Shown here piece by piece: positions 17,866-26,279 of a stretch of 64,000 nucleotides of DNA. The translations under genes were made by a program, and so were the position numbers. The DNA is from Lachnoclostridium sp. UBA7215 (lineage in GTDB: Bacteria > Bacillota > Clostridia > Lachnospirales > Lachnospiraceae). The stretch spans positions 62,001 to 126,000 of the forward strand of contig DKUB01000033.1 in assembly GCA_002490465.1 (NCBI GenBank), read 5' to 3'. Each line of letters begins with the position of its first letter. Positions within the stretch are counted from its first letter, which is position 1. Below the pieces are notes generated by a model that made no database searches, had not been told where the DNA came from, and was given only the letters and a program-made list of their open reading frames with translations.

Positions 17866-20099
17866 GCATTTAACCTCCCCTTCAACAGACGGTTAAAAAA
17901 GGCAACCGTAAGCACAGATAACAGTAAATTATAAAGGACAAATACCATATAAGTAACCCAATTATAATACCACATAATATCCTGGACAATCGGAATGCCC
18001 GCAATGCGCAGTATCCACATCAGGCACACCGTAAGCACCACGGCCGCCAGGCAGTAACTTCCAATTTCGTAATAACTAATTTTTCGGATAATGGGCATCT
18101 TGACTCCAATGAATTTCAGTACAAAATAATCCTTCATCCGTATTTTCATCAGCGAGCGGAGAATCAGCAATTCCGCCACAAGAAGGGCAATCAGCCCAAA
18201 CACGACAATTCCTATTATAATAAGCCGTTCTGTCACTTTTTCTTCCAGGTAATCATTGGCACTCAGGCGGTAAGTGCTAATTGCCTCAAATCCCCTTCTG
18301 TTCAGGGCTCGAATGACCGAATCCGTCTTGGCGTAACTGCTTATATATACAGACGCCTGCGGCCTGAGACGGTGATAGTATTTATCAAAAAATTCCTGGC
18401 TCACTTCCATGAAATCTGCCGTAGAGGAATGCCCTTCTGCAAGAACATTCACCATTGTAGTAAGCCCATTTCCGTACTCATTCCCCTCGTCATCATAGGG
18501 CTGCCAGTGAAATTCTACCGGACCTGCCGGAGGTGCCGTATCCCCCATCGCAGCAGACACCCGCACATCATTGCCGGACAGGGACGGGTTTACGACCGGA
18601 ATCATGGCTGGTTTCATGCTGTAATCGTCCATCCTCGCCTCATACATATAGTAGATACGGTATACGCCTGCATCAATATTCATTGCCAGCATCCGGCACA
18701 GAGCGCCGGAAAAATATACCTGGTCCGTCTCTTCCCTTAAAAGCCCCACCACTTTCAGCTCCGTCTGATAATACGCACCATTCGACCAGATATTATGTGC
18801 CACAAAATATGTATTGATTGTATCGTCAAGCTTATAAGAATCACCTGCATAGAGTACAATCTCATTCTGCTCCTCCGGCATGCGCCCCTGCGCTAAATCT
18901 TCTTCCGACAGTGTCTCAACAGACATCATAAAACGGTCTTCCTTCAAAAACTGCACCAGTCTGCGCTCGGTATTCCCATACAGGTATTTATAATCCTCAT
19001 CTTCTTCCATGTAAAAGTTGATATCATTGGCATAATCACAGGGATCCACTACCTCCACATTGGAAAGGGACGCCATTTCCTCTATATCTTCTTTTGTAAA
19101 TTCCTTTCCATCTTCCCGCTTTGCCACAAGCCGCGTGTTATCCTCTTTGTAAAAGGTCGAATGGGAATAACTCCTTGTCGCATAGTCATCCCGGTTCATA
19201 AAGAGTTCTCCAATAAGAAGAAAGGAAACAGCAGCTATTACAAAAAGAAAGGTTGTAAACAAAACTGTCCGGCCCTTTTGTGTTCTCCGGTTTCTATTAG
19301 CAAGATAGAAAGCTAATTTATGCTGCCATCCGGCATCCTCTTTTTGGACTTTCCCTGTCTCCGGCTTTTCTGCCCCCCCTTTTTGCGTGCTGGAAGATTC
19401 CTCGCCGGATTCATTTACCTGAACATCCGATACCACCTGGCCGTCATGAATCCGTATCTTTCTTGTCACATAAGGCTCTGCTTGTTCATAATTATGCGTT
19501 ACCATAATAACCAGACGTTCTCTCGACAGCTCACTCAAAAGCTTCACAATCTGTTCTCCTGTCTCACTGTCAAGATTTCCTGTCGGTTCATCTGCTACAA
19601 TTATGTCTGTATTTTTGGCAAGGGCACGGGCGATAGACAGACGCTGTTTCTGACCGCTTGAGAGTTCCGAGGCCCGATGTGTCTCAAAACCGGCCAAACC
19701 TACCTGTTCCAAATACTGCGCTGCTGCCTTTTTTGCGTACTCTTCCTCATATCCCAGGGCCAGCAGGGCACTCATTACATTATCCAGTGCAGAATAATGC
19801 CCGATTAAACTGTAGTCCTGGAAAATATAACCGATTTTTGTACGGCGGTACTCCTCCCACTCTTCCTCATCATACTGAAAGGTCGGTTCCCCGTCAACAA
19901 ACATTTCCCCTTCATCAAAGGTATCCATACCGCCCATCATGTTGAGCAGCGTAGATTTACCGCTGCCGCTCTCTCCCGTTATCGCTACAAATTCCCCCCG
20001 GTAAAAAGAGAGATTTACTTTTCGCAGGGCTTGTGTGACTGCTGTTTCTGAGTAATAGCTCTTACTAATTCCCTGCAGCTCAATTCTCGCCTTCTCCAT
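17862..20099 (-). CDS. ABC transporter, fused ATPase-FtsX permease (first of pair)
   Basis: 745 residues from the ATG at 20099 with GGAGG 5 nt upstream; earlier in-frame codons lack a ribosome-binding site. ATPase: Walker A GESGSGKSTLLNMMGG, signature LSSGQKQRLSIARAL, Walker B IIVADEPTGNLD. A variable acidic linker (about 230-270) leads to one membrane helix (about 285-310), an extracellular region and three C-terminal helices. It is paired with the next gene by a 4-nt overlap. Both are of MacB-like fused type; sequence divergence between them suggests an asymmetric dimer. Confidence 0.88.
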   Translation of the reverse strand: MEKARIELQGISKSYYSETAVTQALRKVNLSFYRGEFVAITGESGSGKSTLLNMMGGMDTFDEGEMFVDGEPTFQYDEEEWEEYRRTKIGYIFQDYSLIGHYSALDNVMSALLALGYEEEYAKKAAAQYLEQVGLAGFETHRASELSSGQKQRLSIARALAKNTDIIVADEPTGNLDSETGEQIVKLLSELSRERLVIMVTHNYEQAEPYVTRKIRIHDGQVVSDVQVNESGEESSSTQKGGAEKPETGKVQKEDAGWQHKLAFYLANRNRRTQKGRTVLFTTFLFVIAAVSFLLIGELFMNRDDYATRSYSHSTFYKEDNTRLVAKREDGKEFTKEDIEEMASLSNVEVVDPCDYANDINFYMEEDEDYKYLYGNTERRLVQFLKEDRFMMSVETLSEEDLAQGRMPEEQNEIVLYAGDSYKLDDTINTYFVAHNIWSNGAYYQTELKVVGLLREETDQVYFSGALCRMLAMNIDAGVYRIYYMYEARMDDYSMKPAMIPVVNPSLSGNDVRVSAAMGDTAPPAGPVEFHWQPYDDEGNEYGNGLTTMVNVLAEGHSSTADFMEVSQEFFDKYYHRLRPQASVYISSYAKTDSVIRALNRRGFEAISTYRLSANDYLEEKVTERLIIIGIVVFGLIALLVAELLILRSLMKIRMKDYFVLKFIGVKMPIIRKISYYEIGSYCLAAVVLTVCLMWILRIAGIPIVQDIMWYYNWVTYMVFVLYNLLLSVLTVAFFNRLLKGRLNA

Positions 20100-20161
20100 A
20101 GCGTCCTCCATCCATTTTCTTATCAAAGGTATTTCTGTTCCCCACACACAAATCTACCTTT

Positions 20162-20189
20162 ATTATACTGTAATGCCGCAATCCGTCAA
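20162..20189 (-). promoter_or_regulatory. Promoter of the ABC gene cluster
   Basis: Minus strand TTGACG (20184-20189), 16 bp, TATAAT (20162-20167), about 63 nt upstream of the first ABC gene. It may drive all four ABC genes. Confidence 0.75.
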
Positions 20190-20213
20190 GGACGCAAATC
20201 ACAGAAAAAACAT

Positions 20214-21197
20214 TTATCCCACATGGCGTTCAAAACGTCTGAATCCCAATATTTTCTCTATTTCCTCCAAAGCATCCTCCGGAATTTCAAAACCGCTGGC
20301 CGCCAGATTGTTCTCCAGCTGCGCCGCATTGCTCGCCCCCGTAATTACACTGGATATACATGGCTTCACCAATATCCACGCAAGGGCCAGCACAGACATA
20401 TTTGTCCCCAGTTCTACAGCAATTTTCTCTAATTTTTCTACTTTATCCAGATTTTCATCCGTCAGAAGATTGTTAATCTGCTTATCTGCCTGATGCGTTG
20501 CCCTTGAGCCCTCCGGATATGGCTGTCCCTTTTTGTATTTTCCGGTCAAAAGCCCCTGGGCCAGCGGTGAAAACGGAGTAATCCCTATCCCGTACTTCTC
20601 GCAGACATCCATAATCCCCTGTTCAATATAACGGTCAATCATATTGTACTGCGGCTGCACTACAGTCATTGGATACAACCTGTCTCTCTCAATGATTTTC
20701 TGCGCCTCCTCGAGCCGCACTGCCCCCCACTCTTCACTGACACCGTAATAAAGTATTTTCCCCTGTGCCACAAGATCGTTCAGCGCATGCAGCGTCTCCT
20801 CCATCGGCGTTGATATATCGTAGCGGTGGCAGAAATACAAATCAATATAATCCATCCCCAGATTTTGCAGACTCCTGTCAATATTATCAAAAATATGCTT
20901 TCGTGACAGACCAACTTCATTGACATCCGGCCCTGTCGGGAAAAAAACCTTACTGGATACAACATAACTGCTGCGCCTGAAATCCTTCAGCACCCGTCCG
21001 AGAAAACGCTCTGCCTCACCACCGCTGTACGCATCCGCACAGTCAAAGAAATTTACGCCTGCCGCATACGCCTTGCGTATTGTGTCCTCTGCCACAGCCG
21101 CTTTTTCACTCCCCTGCAGATCTGTCATCCAGCTCCCAACTGCAATTTCACTTACTTTTAACCCTGCTTTTCCTACACTACGATATTTCATACTCAT
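20214..21197 (-). CDS. Aldo/keto reductase (Kv-beta-like)
   Basis: 327 residues with the catalytic tetrad in order: Asp52 (NFFDCADAY), Tyr57, Lys83 (SSKVF) and His124 (YFCHRYD). The pattern around GITPFSPLAQGLLTGKY and the C-terminal NADPH-binding region resemble the potassium-channel beta-subunit-like AKR subgroup. It reduces aldehydes or ketones with NADPH in the cytoplasm; the natural substrate is unknown. Its promoter has the 19-bp spacer and palindrome of MerR-regulated genes, and a MerR-family gene is divergent, so expression is probably induced by the signal that regulator senses (for example reactive carbonyls). Confidence 0.9.
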   Translation of the reverse strand: MSMKYRSVGKAGLKVSEIAVGSWMTDLQGSEKAAVAEDTIRKAYAAGVNFFDCADAYSGGEAERFLGRVLKDFRRSSYVVSSKVFFPTGPDVNEVGLSRKHIFDNIDRSLQNLGMDYIDLYFCHRYDISTPMEETLHALNDLVAQGKILYYGVSEEWGAVRLEEAQKIIERDRLYPMTVVQPQYNMIDRYIEQGIMDVCEKYGIGITPFSPLAQGLLTGKYKKGQPYPEGSRATHQADKQINNLLTDENLDKVEKLEKIAVELGTNMSVLALAWILVKPCISSVITGASNAAQLENNLAASGFEIPEDALEEIEKILGFRRFERHVG

Positions 21198-21228
21198 ACC
21201 TCCATTTTTTTTGCAACTTCCTTTACAA

Positions 21229-21259
21229 ATCCTACCACTTAAAGTATACTTTAAGGCAA
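21229..21259 (-). promoter_or_regulatory. MerR-type promoter and operator of the aldo/keto reductase gene
   Basis: Minus strand -35 TTGCCT (21254-21259) and -10 TAGGAT (21229-21234) are separated by 19 bp, the over-long spacer that MerR proteins twist into an active form. The spacer carries the perfect 18-bp palindrome CTTAAAGTATACTTTAAG (21238-21255). The divergent regulator at 21418 is the obvious candidate ligand-responsive activator. Confidence 0.85.
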
Positions 21260-21282
21260 GAGGTTAATGACAAAAAAATATA

Positions 21283-21363
21283 TTGATGCCAGGGGCAAAA
21301 GGTCAAAATGCCGTTAACGAAGCAATCCGTGGCATCAATTAGGGTCAAAATGCCTTTTGACCC
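21283..21363. repeat. Intergenic element with nested GGTCAAAA palindromes
   Basis: TTGATGCC (21283-21290) is inverted as GGCATCAA (21331-21338), and GGTCAAAATGCC occurs twice in direct order, the second time within the hairpin GGGTCAAAA-TGCC-TTTTGACCC just before the leader of the regulator gene. The compact nested layout suggests a mobile-type or regulatory palindromic element or an attenuator; copies elsewhere in the genome cannot be seen from this window. Confidence 0.5.
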
Positions 21364-21417
21364 CAACATCATATATTTTCACCAGCAATGGCGCAAATCC
21401 AGCGAGGAGGGGTATCT

Positions 21418-22254
21418 ATGAACAACTACACAATACAGGAAATATCCCAGAAATTTGATTTACCGGCTTCAACCCTTCGCTACTATGAAGAGATCGGTCT
21501 GCTGACCTGCGTAGAGCGAAATAACAACAATCAGCGTATCTATAATGACTTTCATATCGGCCAGCTCACCGCCATTAACTGTTTTAAGCGGACAGGCATG
21601 CCCATTGCCAAAATCCAGGAGTTCTTTGCCCTGAGCAAAAATATGGAAGAAAATATAGATGATATATTAGCCCTGCTTTATGAACATGAATCCTCCATCC
21701 AGCGACAGCTCGCGAAAATGCAGGACGATCTGGCACATATCCAGCACAAGGTACGCCATTACCGGGGAATCAAAGAGGCTATTATCAAAAAAGAGCCCTG
21801 GCCCTTATGGGAAGATTTTGAAGAGCCCGTGAAATTATCCAATTGCGACTTTTTACAGATTTTTGATTCCGTTTTTGAAATTTTCCCAATGATTCTTTAT
21901 GTAAATCTCTCACAAAACACATATTTAATGCTTAAGCAAAATAATTTCCTTGCCGGCAGCGTTCCAAACTCCGGATGTTTTGATGACCTGATTGACTATG
22001 GACTGGAAAATATTCACAAAAATTATCAGCAAAATTTTATAAACTGCTTTTCCCGGGAAAATCTGCTAAAAGCTTTTGCCCAGGGAAAAACAGATGTCTA
22101 TGCTGAGCTCTACCAAAAAGGACACGACAATAAGTACCAATGGGTATCTACCCATGTTATCCGGACACAAAACCAAGATGATGATGTCTGTCATATTTGT
22201 CTGAACCGCATCCTGGACGGAATTAGTGAAAAGGATGGCGGAATTCATCGATAA
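21418..22254 (+). CDS. MerR-family regulator with PAS-like C-terminal domain
   Basis: 278 residues from the ATG at 21418, preceded by GAGGAGGGG. Residues 1-70 are a MerR winged helix-turn-helix (YTIQEISQKFDLPASTLRYYEEIGLL). Residues about 75-130 form the dimerising coiled coil. From about 145 on, an extra domain (DSVFEIFPMILYVNLSQNTYLML...) resembles the small sensory alpha/beta (PAS-like) modules found before GGDEF domains in clostridia; that is my inference. It is divergent from the aldo/keto reductase gene, which has a MerR-type promoter, and should activate it in response to a small molecule. Confidence 0.8.
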   Translation: MNNYTIQEISQKFDLPASTLRYYEEIGLLTCVERNNNNQRIYNDFHIGQLTAINCFKRTGMPIAKIQEFFALSKNMEENIDDILALLYEHESSIQRQLAKMQDDLAHIQHKVRHYRGIKEAIIKKEPWPLWEDFEEPVKLSNCDFLQIFDSVFEIFPMILYVNLSQNTYLMLKQNNFLAGSVPNSGCFDDLIDYGLENIHKNYQQNFINCFSRENLLKAFAQGKTDVYAELYQKGHDNKYQWVSTHVIRTQNQDDDVCHICLNRILDGISEKDGGIHR

Positions 22255-22513
22255 CATAACAAACAAAAAAACTCAGTCAAAATGACAACTGTTTGTTACA
22301 AACTGTTCACACATTTTAATTATTTTGAACACTTTTTTTTCACATTTCCCTTCTATACTAAAGCCATAAGTTGAACAGAACAACTTAATTAATAAAGCCA
22401 ATTTCTAATTTTTGATATTTTTTCATAAAACTCCTCTTTCAAAAGGGCAATCGGATTACCGATTGCCCTTACCCTTTTTTTAATCTTTTTCGGAACTGCG
22501 AAATGTTTATTGA
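22255..22513. other. Gap holding a small hairpin and a terminator
   Basis: TAAGTTG/CAACTTA (22367-22387) forms a small hairpin in an AT-rich stretch, and a strong terminator lies at 22443-22481. No ORF is convincing. A small RNA ending at that terminator is conceivable, but no standard promoter spacing was found. Confidence 0.35.
22443..22481 (+). terminator. Intrinsic terminator downstream of the MerR gene
   Basis: AAGGGCAATCGG (22443-22454), loop ATTA, CCGATTGCCCTT (22459-22470), then ACCC and seven T. The A-rich upstream side makes it a possible bidirectional terminator between the convergent MerR-type and flavoprotein genes. Confidence 0.85.
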
Positions 22514-23149
22514 TCAGCGAATATAATTTGTGCGAATGACCGGCTCCCGCTCCGGGAATAATATTCCCTTTTCCTTTCCTGCCTCAATACACTTGAGAAG
22601 CCACGCCATATTATTGCCAAGGGTACGCATCGTCTGCATCCCTTCCTCATCCTGTACAACTTCCTCAGGACTATTCCCATGTACCTGATTCCAATACTGG
22701 GATGAGACTACCGGCATACAATTAATGGTAAAATATTTATTGATCTGGTCAAAAGATGCCGACGCCCCGCCTCTACGGCAGCTGGCAACCGCTGCTGCCG
22801 GCTTTCCCGCCATCCGGCTGCCTCCGGAATAAAAGGCACGGTCCATAAATGAGGTCAGTGCTCCTGACGCCGACGCATAGTGAACCGGAGTACCAAAAAC
22901 AAACCCATCAAAATCCCCGGCTTTTTCTACAAACTCATTTACAACATCCTTGCGAAAACATCCTTCACCTGTTCTTGCACAGGCCCCGCATCCAATACAT
23001 CCGGCCAATGCATCCACTCCCAGCCACATGATTTCTGCCTTAACACCCTGCTTTTCTAATGCCCCCGCGACTTCTTTTAATGCCACGTATGTACACCCTT
23101 CCTTATGAGGGCTTCCATTTACCAATAATACTTTCATATTTGTGCTCAT
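22514..23149 (-). CDS. NADPH-dependent FMN reductase / iron-sulfur flavoprotein-like
   Basis: 211 residues from the ATG at 23149 with AAGGAGG 8 nt upstream. The N-terminus KVLLVNGSPHKEGCTY is the flavodoxin-fold FMN-binding start, and CIGCGACARTGEGC (about 51-64) is the compact cysteine motif of iron-sulfur flavoproteins. It likely reduces FMN, quinones or other acceptors with NAD(P)H and shuttles electrons in the anaerobic cytoplasm. It is a monocistronic gene with palindromes (cluster B) just upstream of the ribosome-binding site. Substrate uncertain. Confidence 0.82.
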   Translation of the reverse strand: MSTNMKVLLVNGSPHKEGCTYVALKEVAGALEKQGVKAEIMWLGVDALAGCIGCGACARTGEGCFRKDVVNEFVEKAGDFDGFVFGTPVHYASASGALTSFMDRAFYSGGSRMAGKPAAAVASCRRGGASASFDQINKYFTINCMPVVSSQYWNQVHGNSPEEVVQDEEGMQTMRTLGNNMAWLLKCIEAGKEKGILFPEREPVIRTNYIR

Positions 23150-23168
23150 GCTGCGAACCTCCTTTCCA

Positions 23169-23256
23169 GCAATCCAAAGGATTGCATGCAGCTTAATGCA
23201 CCAATGTTTGCGATGCTCGCAGCGCAAACTTGGCAACACAAACTACGTTTGTGTTG
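23169..23256 (-). repeat. Cluster B of three palindromes upstream of the flavoprotein gene
   Basis: GCAATCC-AAA-GGATTGC (23169-23185), CCAATGTTTGCG...CGCAAACTTGG (23201-23231, 10-nt loop) and CAACACAAAC-TAC-GTTTGTGTTG (23234-23256). They lie 8-95 nt before the ribosome-binding site on the minus strand. The CACAAAC/GTTTGTG stem echoes clusters A and C. No T-tract follows. Confidence 0.75.
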
Positions 23257-23373
23257 TGAAACAATTTATTTTTCACTCTTACCTCCATTTCTACGTACAT
23301 ATTATACTGCACTGTAAATGTATGCACGCTCTTTTTTTATTATTTCAAATCTTTTCCTTTTCGTCAACAGAAT

Positions 23374-23844
23374 TTAATCTGCCAGAAGTCCCTCTTCTTC
23401 CAGAAATCTCAACAGGCCATTGCACCCTTCCAGCACGTCCTCATATGTCTCATCAAAATTACCTGTATACCACGGGTCTGCTATATCCCGGCCATCGCTG
23501 TGAAAAGCCAGCAGCTTATACACTTTCCCCTCCGGATCACCATCCAGTATGCGGTTCATATTCCGGATATTCCATGTATCCATACCAATAAAATAATCAA
23601 AGTTCTTATAGTCTCTCCGATTCAGCTGTGACGCCCGGTGCGGCACCATCGGTATACCCATTTCCCTCATTTTCCTCACAGTACCGGGGTGCGGCGGATT
23701 GCCAAGCTCCTCCGTACTGGTCGCTTTGGAATCAATGACAAATTTGTCCGCTATTCCTCTTTTTTCTACCATGTCCTGGAATACAAACTGGGCCATTGTG
23801 CTGCGGCAGATGTTGCCGTGGCAAATAAAAAGTATTCTAATCAT
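23374..23844 (-). CDS. Low-molecular-weight protein-tyrosine phosphatase
   Basis: 156 residues. The P-loop CHGNICRS places nucleophile Cys8 and Arg14, and the acid loop DPWYTG holds the general-acid Asp. It hydrolyses phosphotyrosine (and possibly phosphoarginine) on proteins in the cytoplasm. Length is normal. It is the last leftward gene before the accessory island; its start has a GGAGGAT site. Confidence 0.92.
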   Translation of the reverse strand: MIRILFICHGNICRSTMAQFVFQDMVEKRGIADKFVIDSKATSTEELGNPPHPGTVRKMREMGIPMVPHRASQLNRRDYKNFDYFIGMDTWNIRNMNRILDGDPEGKVYKLLAFHSDGRDIADPWYTGNFDETYEDVLEGCNGLLRFLEEEGLLAD

Positions 23845-24283
23845 ATAATCCTCCTATCTGAAAATGCCGTGAAATGCCGTGTTTTGCGAGGATATGCCGC
23901 ATTTTTAAGGCTTGGGATTTTCCTTTCAAAATCCACACAATTTGGCATATCGTGGCATAGGTCAGTACATCATAGCCGTGTGTAGTAGTAAAATCGTAGT
24001 TGGAATGGCGGGGTGTATTACTACTCTGTTTTTTGCCCTTTAGTGTGTGCATCTTATAACGATGAACCCCCAGAAAGGTGCATGGCGATTTTGGGGTGTG
24101 CATAATTTAACGATAAACACGGTGTAAATTTTCTATATTCAAAACAAAAAAATTCTTATATACCTCATTTTTTAATATATTGAATACAATAGGTTGGCAC
24201 GAGAAAATGAAACTTGCGTTATTTCTCTTTGCCTATTTTCTGGAACTTATCAACGGCTTTAAGCCCAAACGATTTTTACTTAA
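23845..24283. other. Gap with TAACGAT direct repeats (left island edge)
   Basis: No believable gene: an 88-codon frame on the minus strand (23837-24103) has odd composition. At 24047-24063 and 24098-24114 two copies of GTGTGCATnnTnTAACGAT occur, 51 nt apart. A similar TGCATAATTWAACGA sequence occurs at the other end of the island (30783-30797). Confidence 0.55.
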
Positions 24284-25084
24284 TCATGGTAGTTTTTGGG
24301 CTAATTTAAAAAATGTTGGCATTGGTTCTCTCGGCATCATCATTGGCAATATAATCCGAGGAGATTCTAAACCAATTGGAAACTCAAAATCATCGTTTAG
24401 CAAATTGGAAGTCGGAACAGATATACAAATATCTCTAATATTGCCGATATTTAGTGTAAGCGAATCCGAAAGCGAGTCTGGATTGGTATCCTCTTCTATT
24501 TTTCCTGGAAATGTCAACCGTGCAAAATCAGTAACATCCTTTAATTGCTCAGGATTGAATCTTCCTTTCGCCAGATCAAGTGCGATTCGAAATTCATTTT
24601 GATATGAATATGAAGATGCTTTACAAAACTCATCATATGGCTGCTCTACAGAAAAGTCAACATCATATTCAATTCTCTGAAATGAGGTCCAAAAATCATT
24701 TCCAAAACGGTCTAACATAGCATAACAAATTCTACGAAGAAACTCTCTCGTGTTGTGAATAATTACTGCGGTATCACCAAATTCGAGTATCTTATTATCT
24801 GGTTTAATGAAACATCCTGTTTTTTCATCAAACTCCAACGCATATAAACAATAGATTTTCTCTCTATAGGTCAGCACATCAATTAAGCCGACCTGATTGC
24901 CAAACGAATAGTTTATCCCTTCTAATACATCTCCGCGAAACTCATTTTGAGAATCTGCCGACCTTCTTGATATATCCCCAAAACAAGCAATTGCTCGCAT
25001 AAACACCTCGCCGTCTATAAGCTTATCTGCCCATTTTTTATCAATAAACTTTACTAAGTAATATGGTTTCTCACTGTTTGACAC
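24284..25084 (-). CDS. Uncharacterised protein (DUF2971-like pattern)
   Basis: 266 residues from a GTG at 25084 with GGAGG 8 nt upstream; a TTG further up overlaps that site. It has no signal peptide or membrane helix. The layout (YLVKFIDKKWADKLIDGEVFMRAI..., then an F-x-D/E-x-x region, and YQNEFRIAL in the second half) recalls DUF2971-type proteins, which are often found near defence or stress genes. I do not recognise a catalytic motif. It is the leftmost gene of the accessory island and stands apart from neighbours by orientation and gap. Confidence 0.5.
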   Translation of the reverse strand: MSNSEKPYYLVKFIDKKWADKLIDGEVFMRAIACFGDISRRSADSQNEFRGDVLEGINYSFGNQVGLIDVLTYREKIYCLYALEFDEKTGCFIKPDNKILEFGDTAVIIHNTREFLRRICYAMLDRFGNDFWTSFQRIEYDVDFSVEQPYDEFCKASSYSYQNEFRIALDLAKGRFNPEQLKDVTDFARLTFPGKIEEDTNPDSLSDSLTLNIGNIRDICISVPTSNLLNDDFEFPIGLESPRIILPMMMPREPMPTFFKLAQKLP

Positions 25085-25175
25085 TTTTAACTCCTCCAAT
25101 CAATTTCATTTCAGATAACTCAAGCAATATTTCCGGTTGTTTTATTAAGATTCTCCTAAACCTTATCGTATTATT

Positions 25176-25292
25176 TTATCCATACAAAGACTTCAAATGA
25201 TCAATCGACATCTTTCTTCCATTAATTTCAATAAACTTATTATTGAACATTAGTATCTGGAGAACATCTCTCCACTTTATAGCAACAGACAA
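25176..25292 (-). pseudogene. Possible truncated gene remnant
   Basis: A 38-residue open frame (TTG at 25292, no ribosome-binding site, ATG at 25250) reads like real protein (SVAIKWRDVLQILMFNN..., ending SIDHLKSLYG) and is cut off by a stop just upstream. It may be the 3' remnant of a gene lost when the island formed, or a short functional ORF. Not recognised. Confidence 0.3.
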
Positions 25293-25338
25293 GCCGTCTG
25301 ATTAACTCGGCTCATTTAGAAAGGAGGCAAGATTGCCT

Positions 25339-25497
25339 ATGGATATGCCCGTAAATGACTTAAACAACCATCGCGCTTTTGACATCAGCGAAGATGGAAA
25401 AGTAATCACAATTGTGAGAAAAGGGCGCTTAACTCATATCACAGCAAACCCTGATGGGACATTGCATTATGAGTTCAAACCAGCTTCGGCAGCATGA
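25339..25497 (+). CDS. Small ORF, 52 residues
   Basis: ATG at 25339 (or TTG at 25333 with AAGGAGG 5 nt upstream) opens a 52-codon frame that ends at 25497. The peptide is balanced in charge, lacks a membrane helix and ends ...YEFKPASAA. No family recognised. The strong ribosome-binding site and a structured terminator-like hairpin 34 nt after the stop support expression. A regulator or antitoxin-like role is possible but unsupported. Confidence 0.45.
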   Translation: MDMPVNDLNNHRAFDISEDGKVITIVRKGRLTHITANPDGTLHYEFKPASAA

Positions 25498-25530
25498 CAA
25501 CTGAATACACGATATACGCCTGAACGCTCT

Positions 25531-25597
25531 GACGGCCGTGCGAAATCCATAACACCCTACCTTATGTAGGATGCCAGATTCACATGGCCGTCTTTTT
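25531..25597 (+). terminator. Terminator-like structure after the small ORF
   Basis: GACGGCCGTG (25531-25540) pairs with CATGGCCGTC (25583-25592, one mismatch), enclosing a smaller CCTA...TAGG hairpin, and is followed by TTTTT. The long loop is unusual for a simple terminator. It faces the end of the XRE gene. Confidence 0.6.
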
Positions 25598-26261
25598 AAT
25601 TAAATGGAAGTTCATCAGGAATGTTCATGAACCCGTCTTTTTTAAGCACTTCGTCGGGTTCAACTTCTCCCCTGAATACGCCCTCAAGAAGTTTCAAGAA
25701 ATCCAAAATTTCTTCATCCTTTGGCGGATTGGAAATATTTTGTTCGAAGGCCTTATCAACATAATCGGTCCATGAAAGAATCTTCTGTTTACCATAGCGT
25801 TCCAATGCATCAGCTATCCATATGTCATATATATTTCGACTGCCATCGCTGTATCTTAGTCGGTTATCCAAATAATATCGAAGGACTTTGTCTCTGACCC
25901 ATATTATTCCAGGATCAGGACCTCCATCATATCCAACCTGTAGACATTTCTTCTGATATAGGATTTCGAGCACAGCCATGGCATCTGCATAAGTCAAATT
26001 CGAAGATGTAATATTGTGTGCCTGCATACTGCCACCAAGTTCCTTCCTTTCGGACAAGCCAAGCAGCCAGTCCACCGAAACATTGTAATACTTCGCTACA
26101 GCAAGCAACACGGATGATGATGGTGTTTTATCTTCCGTAAACATTCTGCTGATGGTAGGTTGAGCAAACCCAATTTTATCTGCAAACTCGCCCTGCGAGT
26201 CATTACCCATCAGCTCACAAATGCGAAGAATTGTAGTGTTTGTATATTTTTTATTAGCCAT
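25596..26261 (-). CDS. XRE-family transcriptional regulator
   Basis: 221 residues from the ATG at 26261 (GGAG 8 nt upstream; a GTG at 26270 overlaps the site). Residues about 10-70 hold a Cro/C1-type helix-turn-helix (GEFADKIGFAQPTISRMFTEDKTPSSSVLLAVAKYYNVSVDWLL), a repressor-like domain. The remaining 150 residues are a helical, acidic segment without a peptidase motif. Two copies of a 15-bp inverted sequence flank its promoter region (26280-26363), consistent with autoregulation. In the island it may control the neighbouring 26664 gene, which is divergent. Confidence 0.8.
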   Translation of the reverse strand: MANKKYTNTTILRICELMGNDSQGEFADKIGFAQPTISRMFTEDKTPSSSVLLAVAKYYNVSVDWLLGLSERKELGGSMQAHNITSSNLTYADAMAVLEILYQKKCLQVGYDGGPDPGIIWVRDKVLRYYLDNRLRYSDGSRNIYDIWIADALERYGKQKILSWTDYVDKAFEQNISNPPKDEEILDFLKLLEGVFRGEVEPDEVLKKDGFMNIPDELPFN

Positions 26262-26279
26262 TCGATACACTCCATTTGT

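Noticed and set aside
22255..22442. Possible small RNA between MerR and terminator
   Set aside because: A terminator and a TATACT element exist, but no -35 at correct spacing, so no RNA gene is claimed.
23837..24103. 88-codon frame on the minus strand upstream of the phosphatase gene
   Set aside because: Overlaps the phosphatase start, has unusual composition (His/Thr/Lys runs) and covers the TAACGAT repeat region; no ribosome-binding site with good spacing.
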